The notes: a model not told the origin generated them from the letters alone. Shown: positions 38,733 through 50,410, counted from the stretch's first letter. The stretch: 64,000 bases of DNA from Chrysogorgia sp. JL179-B06 (GCA_035772405.1 JAYKKM010000121.1:1861501-1925500); one strand, 5' to 3'. Numbers and translations are program-made.

Positions 38733-39828
38733 TGATAGCTTGCGAAAATACGAAGCACCAAGAACATTTGCTTTATTCCCTACTCTTTTTTATTTTTTCA
38801 TTGCAGCATAGCCTTTAACTGAGCATCCATGAATGAATGGCATGCATGACCAGAACAACTGTCAGCTGAATTGTTGGAAATCCGTTTCATGGCTTGATAT
38901 AACAAAAACGAGTTGGCAATTTGAGAAGATATTGAGCACTCTATCCATAATCAATGGCAATCCTATTTTGTAATATATATATACATATATACGTACGTGC
39001 CACGCTGGCACGCCACACAGCAAATCAATTGCGCCGCGTTGCCGAATCGCGTTCGGTGTGTCTGGGCCTTTAGAGTTATTTTCAAAATCCGAAACGCGTC
39101 AAAAGAGCATGGGTTTATGGTTACCGATCTTTATTTTGATGATTTAAGGTTATTGTCAAAGACCGAAACGCGGCAAAAGTGCATGGATTATCAATATTTA
39201 TTTCGATTTATTGTCAAAATACGAATCCCGAAACGCGTCAATTATTATCTATTCACGTCAGTCAAGACAAAGCGATGTTTCGGTCTTCGAGAATTATAAG
39301 CGATGAGTCAGACACGAAAATATTGCAAAACAGTCTTAGACCAAAATGACCAAATCTCGACAGCAAATAAATTTTAGACCAGTCAATGACCAAATCGCGA
39401 CAGCAAATAATTGTTTTCCTGGTATAATTACGATTTCTGTGACTGTTGCGATTTAATCGAAACCAGGCTCTTCAAACGTTTTTTGAGCCCTTGGTAACAA
39501 CTACTTGCAAGTTGCAACTTATTTGAAAAACTTTAAAATTAAATATTTAAACAGTGTTCGATTCGAATATCGTTAAAACGTATGAAACAACTTATCTGCA
39601 TGTTTTCTGTTAATTCTTGTAAAATGAGTCATCGCTAAGATAACGCATCTTTTGTTAGTAAATCCTATTGTTAGCCTTTAATTGTTTTTGTAGTTTAATG
39701 GCTTTTAACAAACAATATAAAAAGCTGCACAGCGTTGAATAGGAATTCACTTTGATCTAGATGTGCCAATGAGAACACCAAAAATCTTGTACAGATAGTC
39801 TTTTCATTACCTAGTACAATTCCAAAAA
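38733..39828. repeat. No gene; degenerate ~80-bp tandem repeats
   Basis: Between about 39070 and 39245 three diverged units of the form 'TTATTGTCAAA..CCGAAACGCGTCAAAA..GCATGG' follow each other, and at 39345-39410 a ~45-bp unit (GACCAAATCTCGACAGCAAATAA) occurs twice. Otherwise AT-rich without motifs. Confidence 0.45.
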
Positions 39829-40090
39829 TGTCAGATATTTGCATTCGGTGTCAGAAAAGTGTCCGGTCACGACAAGAAGCTATTAAGTGTGACGTTTGCG
39901 ATAGATGGCAAATATTTCCCAAAACGAATATCGTACAGCTGTCGGGCCTGGCAAAGGAATAGATTGGCGGTGCGATGATTGCTCAAATATGAGTGCAGGA
40001 TTCGTTATCCCTGAAGCCGAGAGTGCAAGACAATTATTGGATGAGGTTGAGCATGACACCGAGATTTATCAAGGCCGAGGTTGTGTCTAA
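39829..40090 (+). pseudogene. PHD-like zinc-finger fragment
   Basis: The first frame begins MSDICIRCQKSVRSRQEAIK, CDVCDRWQ; after a small deletion or frameshift near 39910 a second frame continues ISQNEYRTAVGPGKGIDWRC, DDCSNMSAG. Together these show C-x2-C, C-x2-C, then C-x2-C spacing of a PHD-like finger of the type that precedes MULE or other transposase domains in animal transposon genes. The tail ESARQLLDEVEHDTEI is unremarkable. A MULE-type gene lies downstream at 42.7 kb. Confidence 0.5.
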
Positions 40091-40330
40091 AAATGTAATT
40101 TGAACGGCACAAGATAAACAACTCAACAACATGCCTTTTTCTAATATAGAAAAACTTTAAGTTATAACATTACAAGACCTTGAACTCGTGAAGTTATCAT
40201 GAATAAACAATAGACCGGGGAAAATAAACGATAACCCGTCAAAGGAAACCCTTAAAGTGTAGCAAATCCACTTAACTACATGTCATTTATTAACACAAAT
40301 AGGTTCAAAACAAGCAAAATTAACTTTCAC

Positions 40331-41535
40331 TCACTGCGAGATATTAACATTGCAGTTATAAAAATTAAAAGTCCTCATATTTTCAGTGTGAGTATTTTGG
40401 ATAAAAACTTCTTCTTGGGAAAGGGTTAAACTAGGAGATGCCTGTTCTTGATTCAGAAGTATTTCCTGACTGACACCTTGGACAACTAACTCAGCCAACA
40501 GCGTTTCCGACATTCTTCTTTTTGTTGAGATGTCTGTTTTGCGGTAACTCCGAATACTTGCTTCGTTTTTATGCCCGCTTACTGCCATGATGTGTCTTGC
40601 TTCGAATCCATATTTATCCAAGATAGTAACTGATGTGGCTCTTATGGAGTGGTTTGTATAAAGCCTTGAAATATTTGCTTGTTTGGAAATAGTTTTCATC
40701 TTTTCACCGAGGGTGCGTTCTCCTACAACCATATTGTCGTACCACACTTCGTCCGGTAAATTTTCATCTAAATCTTTCTTCTTTGGACGTTGGAAAAGAA
40801 ACTCATTGCATGGATTTAGGTGCTTGACATATATGTCGAAGGAATTTACAGGACAAGTTGCATTACCAGGTTTTTCAAACATCACACCTCCCTCGAAGCC
40901 TTCGTCGTTTTCCCTTCTGTTTTTAGTTAAATCGTCTGTGGTTTTGCAAACATACCTGTTGCCTTGGGCATCGGTGTTAAGAGAAAATCGTTTTTTTTTA
41001 GTTGACGGAGATTTTGTCGACCGCGACGACAAAAGTATAGCATCACTTCAAAAAATACTTTATTTTGCAGTGTTGTCGGGTTGTTTACACAAAACACACC
41101 ACTCTCGTACAACTTTTGTAGATCTTCTTTGCATATCGACGGCGTATGCTCAACTTTGGCGAAACCTAGTCGTTTGAGTTAGACTAATTTTGCAGCAAAA
41201 ACTTTGTCGACATTGGTAAAAGCTGGGTCATTGATGATATCTATATCGAGGGAAGACTTGAAATGTCTGTTAAGACCAAATCTCATACCAGTCAGCGTGC
41301 TTTTTGAATAAGAGGTTCCATCATGTTTTCTAGCTTCAGCGTAAAATAGTTTCAAAACACTGGCAATGGACTCCTTGTCTTGCGACTCACTTATTCTTCT
41401 TTCTTTCAAGTATTCGTTAAAAGCTGTTAGAGCTGTCTTTGTCACACGTTTGGTGTTCTTCGCTTCCTTTTGATCTAGCAGACTCTGTAAATCATTTTCG
41501 GTTAAACTAGCGAATCTTCCTGAAGATTCGGCCAC
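40331..41535 (-). pseudogene. Crypton-like tyrosine recombinase
   Basis: Starts at 41535 (MAESSGRFASLTENDLQSLL) with a SAM-like N-terminal domain (NTKRVTKTALTAFNEYLKER). An in-frame stop at 41179-41181 is followed without frame change by KRLGFAKVEHTPSICKEDLQ and FFEVMLYFCRRGRQNLRQL; a frame change at a run of A (T on the plus strand, near 40990) then leads to DAQGNRYVCKTTDDLTKN. Catalytic residues are visible: R in CRRGRQNLR, NHSIRATSV (HxxR), VSGHKNEASIRSY (H and the nucleophile Y). The order matches KIAA1958/Crypton-type recombinases. One nonsense change and one homopolymer frameshift are the only visible damage over 1.2 kb, so it is young. Confidence 0.8.
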
Positions 41536-41668
41536 TCAGCAAGCCATTGTCAGTCGGTTGACGTCATTTAGCTACAGACAATAGACGATTGTCTGTAGGC
41601 TATTAGCCAATCAAATTTGAGATAGAGTTAAAAATGCATAATAATGCATTTGGTGAGTATGCTATATA

Positions 41669-41979
41669 CAGGGTGTATAAAAAAAGCGCAACCTCGGAAT
41701 TTCCCAAGAAATCCACCTTGTTTTTATTAACACAAGATTTTAGGCCTCTGGGAATTTAACTGTTGTTGATACTTGTAAACTAAACAACTTACCATTAAAT
41801 AAATGCATAAATTTCGATTCAATTTGCTTTACGCGCTCGAGTTTGTAGTAATTAGACAGTTATGTCCCTGGAATACGATTACAAGCTATTTTAAATTCCC
41901 AGGGGCGAAAATCTTTTGTGTTTAAGAACACAGTGGATTTCTTGGGAAATTCCGAGGTTGCGCTTTTTTATACACCCTG
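41669..41979. mobile_element. 311-bp MITE with TA target duplication
   Basis: Terminal inverted repeats of about 48 bp (CAGGGTGTATAAAAAAAGCG... and its complement ...CGCTTTTTTATACACCCTG) flanked by TA on both sides (41667-41668, 41980-41981). No coding capacity. TA duplication and a CAGGGTGT end fit Tc1/mariner-like or ISL2EU-type non-autonomous elements. Confidence 0.8.
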
Positions 41980-42744
41980 TACATTATAAAATTTAACAAT
42001 TAGACCAGCTTATACGAGAGCGAATGGTATAATTGTTTTGTAATATAAGCATGCACTGTATTCATAGAATCTCTTGCTGTATACTTTGATTTTGTTCAGC
42101 AAACATCCGTGTTGCAACTTGGCCGAACACGTTTAAAAATGTTTGTTTTTGTTTTAATTGCTGACAACTTGAGATTGTTACATATCTATAGTTTCTTAGT
42201 ATTAAAAACAAGTGCTTGTTGAGTGCAAATTTATTTGTTTTTGCTTGTGACTTAATTTTCCCGAATAATTTACTACGAATACTAATGGTGCATAATATAT
42301 ACACATATATTTGTTTGTTTAAGTTTTATAGGCATATACGAATTCAATTCTTTTCGTACAGCACGCAAATTATTTTTATATCAGAAAATCTATACTTTTA
42401 GTGCGGACTAATTTTCACATAATTTGTATTTTCATTGACCTGACATGGTATACTCAGAGTTGAAGTAAAGTTTTTAAAATTCACTTCTTTTCTGGGTTCT
42501 TGCCTTATGAATTGGGACACAAAACAGCCTTTTTTATAGTCTTCGTTTTTGTGAACACAATCACATGTTTGATGTTGTAGTATCCAATAAGCGTTGAGTA
42601 GATTTAGGGTGAGGAAGTATTTTTGTCTGGCGTCTCAGGCGGCGCGCCATAGTTTTCTCACGCTCAGTTTAGATATGCAGTCTATTCTTTAATCTTTACC
42701 GCTTCATTTTTAACATTGCATGTTCTCTATGTGCGTTTATAGAT

Positions 42745-43290
42745 CATCCATCCCATGATGAATCTCCACTTTTGTTTCCTGATAACCCAAACTCGTCAAG
42801 CTGCTTGCAGCCAGATCATGACACACCTATGGAGGTGGACTCTACCGGTAATGATCATATCATGATTAGTTTTGAAGTTCCACCGCAGTTGATGGAATCC
42901 TCTATTGAAGATGATACTCCGAGGCAGCATGGTGATGAAAACATACCAACAGTCACAACATATGAAATAATAGAAGATGAATCACAAAAAAGCAAGGAGA
43001 AACTGGGAGACAGCGAGGGCTACACCTACACAGTCAAGGCACGGCGGGCCAATGGAAATAAAGTTTGGACATGCAGTGTTCGAAATAAGTCCATGTGGTG
43101 CAAGGCCAGTGTACTGCAGAAAGCTGATGGGTTCACACGGGGATCACAGCCTCATATACATCCGGCACAACTTGGAGCAGCAACAGCCACAAGAATTTCA
43201 ACTACTGTGAAGAAGATATCAGCTACTGAAATTTTTACATCAGCAGCCGAAATCGTCAATAAGGTATCTATATTCATTATATGCATCTAA
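42745..43290 (+). pseudogene. FLYWCH-type zinc-finger exon of a MULE-type transposase gene
   Basis: Coding-like from about 42745: an acidic serine-rich head (PMEVDSTGNDH), then a FLYWCH-type module GYTYTVKARRANGNKVWTCS, VRNKSMWCKASVLQ, and HIHPAQLGAATATRISTTVK, with C..C/H..H positions matching the FLYWCH zinc finger found upstream of MULE (PF10551-like) transposases. The frame ends in EIVNKVSIFIICI. GTATCT after AATAAG resembles a splice donor, so this may be an exon; the transposase remainder lies after the MITE at 43348. Confidence 0.6.
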
Positions 43291-43347
43291 TGGTGTCTAA
43301 TGGTGTCCTAATGTTTTGACAAACTTCATCCATTAGAATGTGCACGG

Positions 43348-43527
43348 CAGGCGCGGATTTAGAAGTTAGTCGCATAAATTAGATTTAGAATTTGCAATTC
43401 AAAATACCTGTGAATAACAATCCTATTGGATAGGATTTTGTTCTGAATTATTCTTAAGAAAAGCATAACCAATAGGGTTGTTCATGAAGTGTCTAATTTA
43501 TGCGACTAACTTCTAAATCCGCGCCTG
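43348..43527. mobile_element. 180-bp MITE in the MULE gene (TIR CAGGCGCGGAT)
   Basis: Inverted ends CAGGCGCGGATTTAGAAGTT...AACTTCTAAATCCGCGCCTG with about 36-bp arms, flanked by CACGG on both sides (43343-43347, 43528-43532). Non-coding. Confidence 0.8.
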
Positions 43528-43559
43528 CACGGTGTTGTTTACAATATGGATGACCCACC

Positions 43560-44192
43560 AAACGCGTTTTTGCTTAAATTTTCAAATGTGCATGTGTGTT
43601 ATACCTCAATGACAGATGTTCAGAAGCTTTCAGAGGAAAAGCTTTTGTTTCTAGATAAAGCGTAGTTGTGTTCATATTGATACGAGTGAAGACCACATAC
43701 CAGCAGATTTCTTGCAGTCAGATGTGAAAGTAGATGGAAGGCGACACCTCATATTTGCGACCGAAAATATGCTAACAAGATCCAAGACTAGGTATGTTGA
43801 TGGAACATTTAAAGTGGTTAAAGCTCCTTTCACACAACTATTTACAATCCACTCATTTATCTGAAGTGGTGAATGTACCAAACAAATCCCAGTCGCGTTC
43901 ATTTTGATGTCTGGAAAATGAAAAAGGGACTATCGGAAAGTCCTTAAAGTCATCAAAGACATCACAAAGGATAGAAAACTCGAGAAGTTTGTTCTTGATT
44001 TCGAGAGTGCGCTGTGGAGGGCTATCCCACAATGCATTTGGAGGAAAATCCAACATTGGTCTAGCCCCAGCATATAAACATGACAATGCCACCCATAAGC
44101 TGTGCAGGCAGTTCCTGCCTCTTCGATATTTGCCGAAAGAGCATATACCAGCTATGTTCGAGAATTTAGCCACAAAAGCCACTACACCGATG
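43560..44192 (+). pseudogene. MULE-like transposase fragment
   Basis: Heavily frame-shifted plus-strand remains: a DFESALWRAIPQCI block (a MULE catalytic-acid region, near 44000), a DNATHKLCRQFLPLRYLPKE block and AMFENLATKA, which follow the MULE core in FLYWCH-MULE proteins. Together with the FLYWCH exon upstream it forms one decayed gene. It ends at 44192, where TTAACCCTTTGAACCCC begins, the left end of the piggyBac element. Confidence 0.6.
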
Positions 44193-45076
44193 TTAACCCT
44201 TTGAACCCCGCCCCCCTGTCGCGATACACCCCAATCCCGGGCTCCCTGCTGAAAAACACTAAAAATACCAAATATTATTTATCGGCTGCAAAAAGGTTGT
44301 TTATGACACAATAGAAGACACAGGGTACAAGGTAGAACACTTTAATGTACCATAACTAACAATGTTTTTATTTCCCCTCTTTATTTCCAATATTCCACCT
44401 TCGAGTGCCAGTCTTTCCAACAGTTTGCATCTGGCTGTCCAATGCACAAATATTTTTCACAGTAAGTACACCAGTAGACTGTTTTTTTCCTTGGAGGCAA
44501 GTCCTTATATTGTGCATTTGGATTTTGGAGTTTAGCTCTTCTGTGCTTCTCCTGACAAACAACACACCCGTTGTTCTTATTCCAACATTCTGTACACGTT
44601 TTTCACCATGGTCTGGTCCACAAGGTGATCGCATTGGATGCTCAAAGTCTACAACAAGAATGTTGCACATCTTCTCCACATACTGAAGAAATGCAAGTGT
44701 CCTCTTGCCTTCCCTGTGATGAGGCTTATAGCATCCCAAAAGGACATAAGAGTTGTAAGTGGCCCACATGAAGAACTTCATCATCAGGCGTCGTTGCCAT
44801 TTGTAATGGCGACGACTTTTGTGAAGTCGTCATCTGATAATTTTTGTCTGTGCCCCCCATATACTTGTTGTACTCCACCACTGCTTTGGGAGATACCACT
44901 GGGACTCTCTTATGTTCCTTTGCATCATATCTTTGGACCTGCTCATTGGGGGAGCTGATGAATATGGAGGTAACAAAGTAAACAGGCCTTTTGTCACACC
45001 ATGTGATACATGCCACTTTTCCGTTGTTCTTCATGATGGACTCTCCTCTAACCATTTAGTAGGGTCAAACCCTTAA
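44193..45076 (-). pseudogene. piggyBac transposase, C-terminal part and left element end
   Basis: Minus-strand frames 45055-44726 and 44784-44368: NNGKVACITWCDKRPVYFVT and VVEYNKYMGGTDKN (third catalytic D region of DDE_Tnp_1_7), followed by the Cys-rich C-terminus (CALDSQMQ region) with frameshifts. The plus-strand left end TTAACCCTTTGAACCCCGCC at 44193 is a typical piggyBac terminus (TTAA target, CCC end). The N-terminal part of the same transposase is at 56451-57371; the 45077-56450 insertion lies between them. The right piggyBac end was not identified. Confidence 0.78.
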
Positions 45077-45546
45077 GTCCCGTGACCAACCTCCGGCTAG
45101 TAAAGTTTTATGACTTACTTTCGTTACTTATGGTATTTACCACAAAACAAGATTCCATGCCGGTCTGGAAAATTAGGGGCAAAAAAAAAATGTGCACCGG
45201 CGGCCATTTTGAATAAATTGTCTTTTTTAGTAAAGGATATTATTTCGTCAAAAAGACTTTTTTCTACACTTTTAAATCAAATTCTGTCATAAAATAAACA
45301 TTACATGCATATTTAGTACAAAAAACGAAGTAAACATTCCTTCCACAGCCAAATTTTGCAAAGAAAACTTAGTTCTATTTAATGAAACTATATTTATATT
45401 ACATGACGTACATAACATATTTATGCAAGATACTGCTTACTTTCGCATGTTTATGGCGAAATCATCGGAGATTATGCAAATTCAACCTGTAACTTGATAG
45501 TTTCCGTGTGTTTTTTTCAATGTTTTATCTTGAAACATGTAGAATA

Positions 45547-46142
45547 TGACTTCTACGCAGTTCTTTTGTCTTCTTCAATGCGAAAAACAGTGTGATGCAT
45601 CAAATGCAAACGACAACTCAAGTAAATAGCCATGGGAAAAACTCAAACTTAAAGCTTTCAACTGGAAAGATCTTGATAGGTTTGGAAATGTATATGACAC
45701 TGTGGATTGGCATCTGGGGCCCAGTGGCAAACATGTGCACGCTAATTGTCGATTTGACATATCAAGCTCAGATAAACTGAATAGATCAAAGTTCAGGCAA
45801 CAAAAACGTGAAAGGGACTCAGTATCTCCTAAATGCCTGGATGATCAAGGTTCAGCAACACCTGCACCAAAACGTCTCCGATCGAGCGTGGGTATCGTAC
45901 ATGACAAACATCTCTGTGTGTGGTGTATGAAACCTGAAGACAGCAAACATCCTGAGCATACAGGCAAATAGCTTCTTATTTCTTACATACCGGCATGGAA
46001 CGAATTTAAAAGCCATACTGTAGTACTTCAGGATGATACCATGAGAGACCGAATCAACCGCCTTGTCGATTCAATAACTGACCCCTTTTCAACTGAGATA
46101 AGGTATCATCATAAGTATTGGCTTAAGTACATCGGCGCCTAT
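45547..46142 (+). pseudogene. TTAA-element gene, N-terminal zinc-rich part
   Basis: The ATG at 45547 begins MTSTQFFCLLQCEKQCDASN; an in-frame TAG near 45628 follows. Then FNWKDLDRFGNVYDTVDWHL, KHVHANCRFDIS, basic RQQKRERD, and HLCVWCMKPEDSKHPEHTGK give a series of Cys/His pairs like an N-terminal zinc-binding region. A second stop follows near 45969, after which DRINRLVDSITDPFSTEIRY and HHKYWLKYIGAY carry on to the Ty3/gypsy insertion. The codons run into the CCTAT duplication and continue at 50411. Confidence 0.6.
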
Positions 46143-46268
46143 TGTAGTGTGTGACGTCACATAAGAGTCATGTGACACAATACCCTGTGAGTGAGAGTCT
46201 AGCGCACCTATACATGTATTGTGTTTCATGTTCCTAAATATAGTTGTGTACAAACAAGCATTTCTACA
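46143..46268 (+). repeat. Ty3/gypsy 5' LTR (126 bp)
   Basis: TGTAGTGTGTGACGTCACAT ... AAGCATTTCTACA. Flanked outside by the 5-bp duplication CCTAT (46138-46142), matched at 50411-50415. It holds the palindrome TGACGTCA (CRE/ATF consensus) near 46152. It differs from the 3' LTR by about five substitutions and two small indels. Directly after it, TGGTGGTAGCGCAGGG is a candidate primer-binding site resembling an initiator-Met type. Confidence 0.88.
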
Positions 46269-46317
46269 TGGTGGTAGCGCAGGGATAGAGTTCCCATTCC
46301 GAAACGAACCTTGTATC

Positions 46318-47037
46318 ATGGCAGAGAGTTTTAACAAGCCGTCAGCGTTAAACCTCGCAGGCAATGTGGCCGAGAATTGGCGACGGTTTAAACAGCAATA
46401 TCAAATCTTCATCAAAGCATCAGGATTACACAAGAAGTCGAAAGAAGAACAATCCTGCATCCTACTCAACATAGCGGGATCAGATGCAGTTGAAGTATTC
46501 AACACATTTCAGTACACAGGAGACGAGAGTGATGATGATGCGAAAGTTTTACGCGAAAAATTCGAAGAGTATTGTTCTCCGCAGAAGAACGTAACCTACG
46601 AGCACCATATTTTCAACACAAGAAATCAAGGGACAACAGAAACGATCGATGCATATGTAACAGACCTTCGACTGAAAGCAAAAAACTGCGAATTTGGATC
46701 GCTCACCGACGACCTCGTCAAACGTCGTATAGTCTGCGGAATTCGATCTGATCAAGTGCGACGATTATTGCTTCGCGAGCCAAAGCTTACTCTCCAGAAA
46801 TCCTTCGATGTTTGCCGATCTAGCGAAATATCCGAGTCGTACCTAAAGGAACTTAAAAGTGAAACGAAGAATGTAGATGGACTCGATCAAACAAGATTCA
46901 ACCCGAAAAGCAACCAACAACACCAAGGACAAGGTCAACAAACGCCGCCAAAAGGTCACACGTCATCACAACTTGGTAAACAACATGAGAAATCTGAAAA
47001 GCCTTGCCAAAACTGTGGAACAGTTCATGACAAATGA
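46318..47037 (+). CDS. Ty3/gypsy gag-like protein
   Basis: The ATG at 46318 opens a 239-residue frame. LNLAGNVAENWRRFKQQYQI and EKFEEYCSPQKNVTYEHHIF are the helical capsid-like region with the W..F...+ pattern of retrotransposon gag; SGLHKKSKEEQSCILLNIAG lies between them. After a QGQGQQTPPKGHTSS stretch the C-terminus has the first half of a zinc knuckle, CQNCGTVHDK. A TGA stop at 47035-47037 falls inside the knuckle region, and the reading carries on in frame after it (RCPAYGKQCNFC), so it is either a degenerate stop or the gag/pol boundary. The latter is possible because protease follows directly. Confidence 0.75.
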   Translation: MAESFNKPSALNLAGNVAENWRRFKQQYQIFIKASGLHKKSKEEQSCILLNIAGSDAVEVFNTFQYTGDESDDDAKVLREKFEEYCSPQKNVTYEHHIFNTRNQGTTETIDAYVTDLRLKAKNCEFGSLTDDLVKRRIVCGIRSDQVRRLLLREPKLTLQKSFDVCRSSEISESYLKELKSETKNVDGLDQTRFNPKSNQQHQGQGQQTPPKGHTSSQLGKQHEKSEKPCQNCGTVHDK

Positions 47038-49878
47038 CGTTGCCCTGCTTACGGAAAACAGTGCAATTTCTGTAAGAAACTAAACCACTACGAAAAAGTT
47101 TGTCGTCAGAAAAACCGCGCAACACATACGACCGAGTCTACCGACGCTGAATTATATATCGGAGCAGTCGAAATTGGAACTGTCAAAACAGCCGACAATG
47201 TTTTGATTGACCAAGTATCTAGCAGCGACGACGAATGGAATACGACCCTCGACATTAACGGCACGAATGTTCGGTTCAAGATAGACACTGGTGCGAAATG
47301 TAACGTCTTGCCTTACTCAACACTTCTGCCGGCATTCAGAGGAAACAAGCAAGCAGTACGTGTATTCATTGACGGGAGTCAAACTCGTGTCATATTCAGG
47401 TGACAAAATGGATACGTGGCGAAGCATACCTGACTTGCAAGTTCAACAACGAAGAGCACAAGATCCACTTCTATTTGGTAAACCAGAAAGTCACCCCGAT
47501 CCTTGTCCTCAAAACATGCAAAGAGCTGAGAATGATTCAACGAATTAACGCATTACCAACCGAAGAAAATCTCTTCGAAGATTATAACGATGTGTTTGAA
47601 GGCCTTGGCCATCTTCCAGGCACATATTATATCGAATTGCTACCTGATTCTAAGCCTATTGTGCACCCTCCGCGTCCAGTACCTGCAGCATTACGAGTTC
47701 GAGTCAAAACTGAACTTGAACGAATGGAGCGCTTAGGCGTAATACAACCTGTTAGTCAGCCCACAGACTGGGTATCTTCGATGGTAACTGTGGTGAAACC
47801 TAACAAAATCCGCATCTGTGTAGATCCTAAAGATCTCAACCAGGCCATTAAACGTGAACAATATCCAATCCCTACCATTGAAGAAGTGATATCTCGTTTA
47901 CCAAATGCCAAAATATTCAGCAAATTTGATGCTAGTTCCGGTTTCTGGCAGATTCAACTTGACGACGAATCCAGCAACCTGACAACGTTTAACACACCGT
48001 TCGGACGTTTTAAATTCACAAGATTACCATTTGGCACATCATCTGCCCCTGAGGTTTTCCAGAAAACCATTGGTCAACTCTTCAACGATATTGACGGAGT
48101 TGAAGTAATCATGGATGACATCTTAGTTTGGGGCAAAGACGACCATCAACGTGATGAAAGAGTAATCCAGATGCTCAACCGAACACGCAAAGTTGGTCTC
48201 AAATTAAAGAAAGAAAAGTCTAAACTCCGCGTCCAATCCCTCAGTTAGATTGGCCATCGTTTAACATCTGACGGAGTACAGCCAGACCCGAGAAGATTCG
48301 AGCAATTACTGGGATGCCAACCCGGGGATGATACAGTATCTAGCAAAATTCATTCCTGATTTATCGACCACCGCAGCACCACTACGGCAACTGCTAAAGA
48401 AAGATGCAGTTTGGTGTTGGCAACATGAGCATCAAAATGCTTTTATCCAGCTAAAACAAGCCATTGTAAAAGAGCCTGTGCTAAAATTCTACGATGTCAA
48501 CAAACCAGTCGTGTTATCTGTCGACAACAACAGTCAAGGACTAGGAGCCGTCCTCTTCCAAGAAAATCAACCTGTTGCCTATGCCTCACGTGCTCTGACC
48601 GAAACGCAAAAACGCTATGCCCAAATTGAGAAAGAACTTTTGGCCATTGTGTTTGGCTGTGAAAAAATGCCATTACTACATCTATGGAAGACAGGTGCAC
48701 GTTGAGACAGACCACAAGCCCTTGGAGGCAATCTTCCAGAAGCCTTTACACAAAAGCCCCATGAGATTACAGAAGATGCTCATGACACTGATGAAATACG
48801 ACCTGAAAGTCAAGTATAAACGAGGACAGGAACTTTATTTAGCAGATGCTCTTAGCCGAGCCTACTTGGAGGAAGAACCAGAAAGTGAAACCGAAGAGTT
48901 TGAAGTATCCATAGTCCTCCGCATGTCAACTGATCGTCTAGCACAGCTGAAAGGTGAAACCATTAAAGATCCAGTGTTGAAAGCTCTTCTTGATGTAGTC
49001 CTTGCAGGATGGCCAGATTACAAACATCAACTAGACAAATGCCTTCATCCATATTGGGAGTTTCAAGAGCAAATTTCTACCTACAGTGGTATTTTATTCA
49101 AAGGTCAGAAAGTTATTGTGCCATCTTCCCTGCACTCAACAATGCTAGCTGCAATCCATCAAGCAGACCTTGGTATTGAAGCCTGCAAGAAGCGAGCCCG
49201 AGAGTGGTTATACTGGCCTGGATTAGATCGAGACATTGAACGTATGGTTCGTGAATGTGCAGTATGCAACAGTTTCAAGCATCAACAACCGAAGGAACAG
49301 CTCCAGAGTCACAGTGTTCTTGGGCTAAACTTGGTGCTGACCTGTTTCAACTAGATGGAAAGGACTACCTGCTGATGGTGGACTACTATTCTAATTTTTT
49401 TGAAATAGATTTACTGCCTATAACGACATCGCGTGTGGTCATTTTACGCATGAAATCCCAGATGGCCAGACATGGTATTCCTGATGAACTGGCAACCGAC
49501 AACGGTCCACAGTTTGCCAGTCAAACATACAACAAGCTCACCCTACCATCCGCAATCCAACGGTATGGCAGAAAGAGCGGTCCAGACTGCAAAAGCTCTC
49601 CTCAAGAAGGACGGAAAAGACCCCTACCAAGCTTTGTTGGAATACAGAAACACACCCAGAGATGGAATCCTTGGAAGTCCTGTTCAACGACTGATGTCCA
49701 GAAGATCGAAAGCCTTGTTACCGATCTCAGAAGAACTGCTGAAACCGAAGATCCAGAGAAAATGGATGCCAGACTTCAGCACTGCAAGGACCAACAGAGC
49801 AAGAATTACAACAAAGGAACTAAACCATTAAAACCATTAAAGGAAGGAGAAGTGGTTAGAATGAAAACCAAAGGTTAG
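47038..49878 (+). pseudogene. Ty3/gypsy pol (protease, RT, RNase H, integrase), frame-broken
   Basis: CNFCKKLNHYEKVCRQK completes a CCHC knuckle; protease FKIDTGAKCNVLP (DTG-type) is at about 47280. RT at 47400-48248: IFSKFDASSGFWQIQL, LPFGTSSAPEVFQ, VEVIMDDILVWG (IMDD catalytic box). RNase H at 48328-48870: [49 protein letters not shown], with a frame change near 48665. Integrase: GIEACKKRAREWLYWPGLDR...CAVCNSFK (H2C2), LMVDYYSNFFEI and ELATDNGPQFASQ (two catalytic D), SSPYHPQSNGMAERA (E region, other frame), then a C-terminal basic tail. The order PR-RT-RH-IN is Ty3/gypsy. Confidence 0.85.
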
Positions 49879-50276
49879 AATGGATACCAGTCTCAAGCAG
49901 TGGTAGTTAAAGTAGCAGCAGAACCTCGATTCCTATATTGTCCGATGTGGTGACATCACATACAGAAGAAACCGGAGAGATCTCCTGAAGGTTGAAGAAC
50001 CGTATATTGAAGATGAAGTAATGCCTTCTGTTCCTGATCCACCAGTCGATGCACGGACAACTGATGAAGCAGAGGATCCCAGAACTAAAACAATAGACTA
50101 TTATGCGAGCTGAGAACTAAGTACAAACTATATATAGAGAGAGAACTTTAAGAGCTAATTATAAGTAACAAACTTTATGAAACTTTATATTTGTTTATGT
50201 TGACTATAGAAACTGAATATTAGATGAAGACTATAGTAAGTTAAGAATACAATCTCAGCTTGTAAACAAAAGGAGA

Positions 50277-50410
50277 TGTAGTGTGTGACGTCACGTAAGA
50301 GTCATGTGACACAAGACCCTGTGAGTGAGAGTCTAGAGCACCTAGACATGTATTGTGTTTTATTTTATGTTCCTAAATAAAGTTGTGTTATACAAACAAG
50401 CATTTCTACA
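50277..50410 (+). repeat. Ty3/gypsy 3' LTR (134 bp)
   Basis: TGTAGTGTGTGACGTCACGT ... AAGCATTTCTACA, preceded by the AAAAGGAGA purine tract and followed by the CCTAT duplication. It contains AATAAAG (polyadenylation signal type) and the same TGACGTCA palindrome. Confidence 0.88.

Larger units (their letters stand above)
46143..50410 (+). mobile_element. Ty3/gypsy LTR retrotransposon, 4.3 kb
   Basis: Complete structurally: LTRs 46143-46268 and 50277-50410, CCTAT target duplication, primer-binding site, gag, pol, polypurine tract AAAAGGAGA just before the 3' LTR. Coding region is protease, RT, RNase H, integrase in Ty3/gypsy order, with at least six stops or frameshifts. LTR similarity suggests the insertion is not ancient. 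It lies inside the large gene of the TTAA element. Confidence 0.9.

Noticed and set aside
38997..39299. 100-codon ORF
   Set aside because: Runs through degenerate tandem repeats; no motif.
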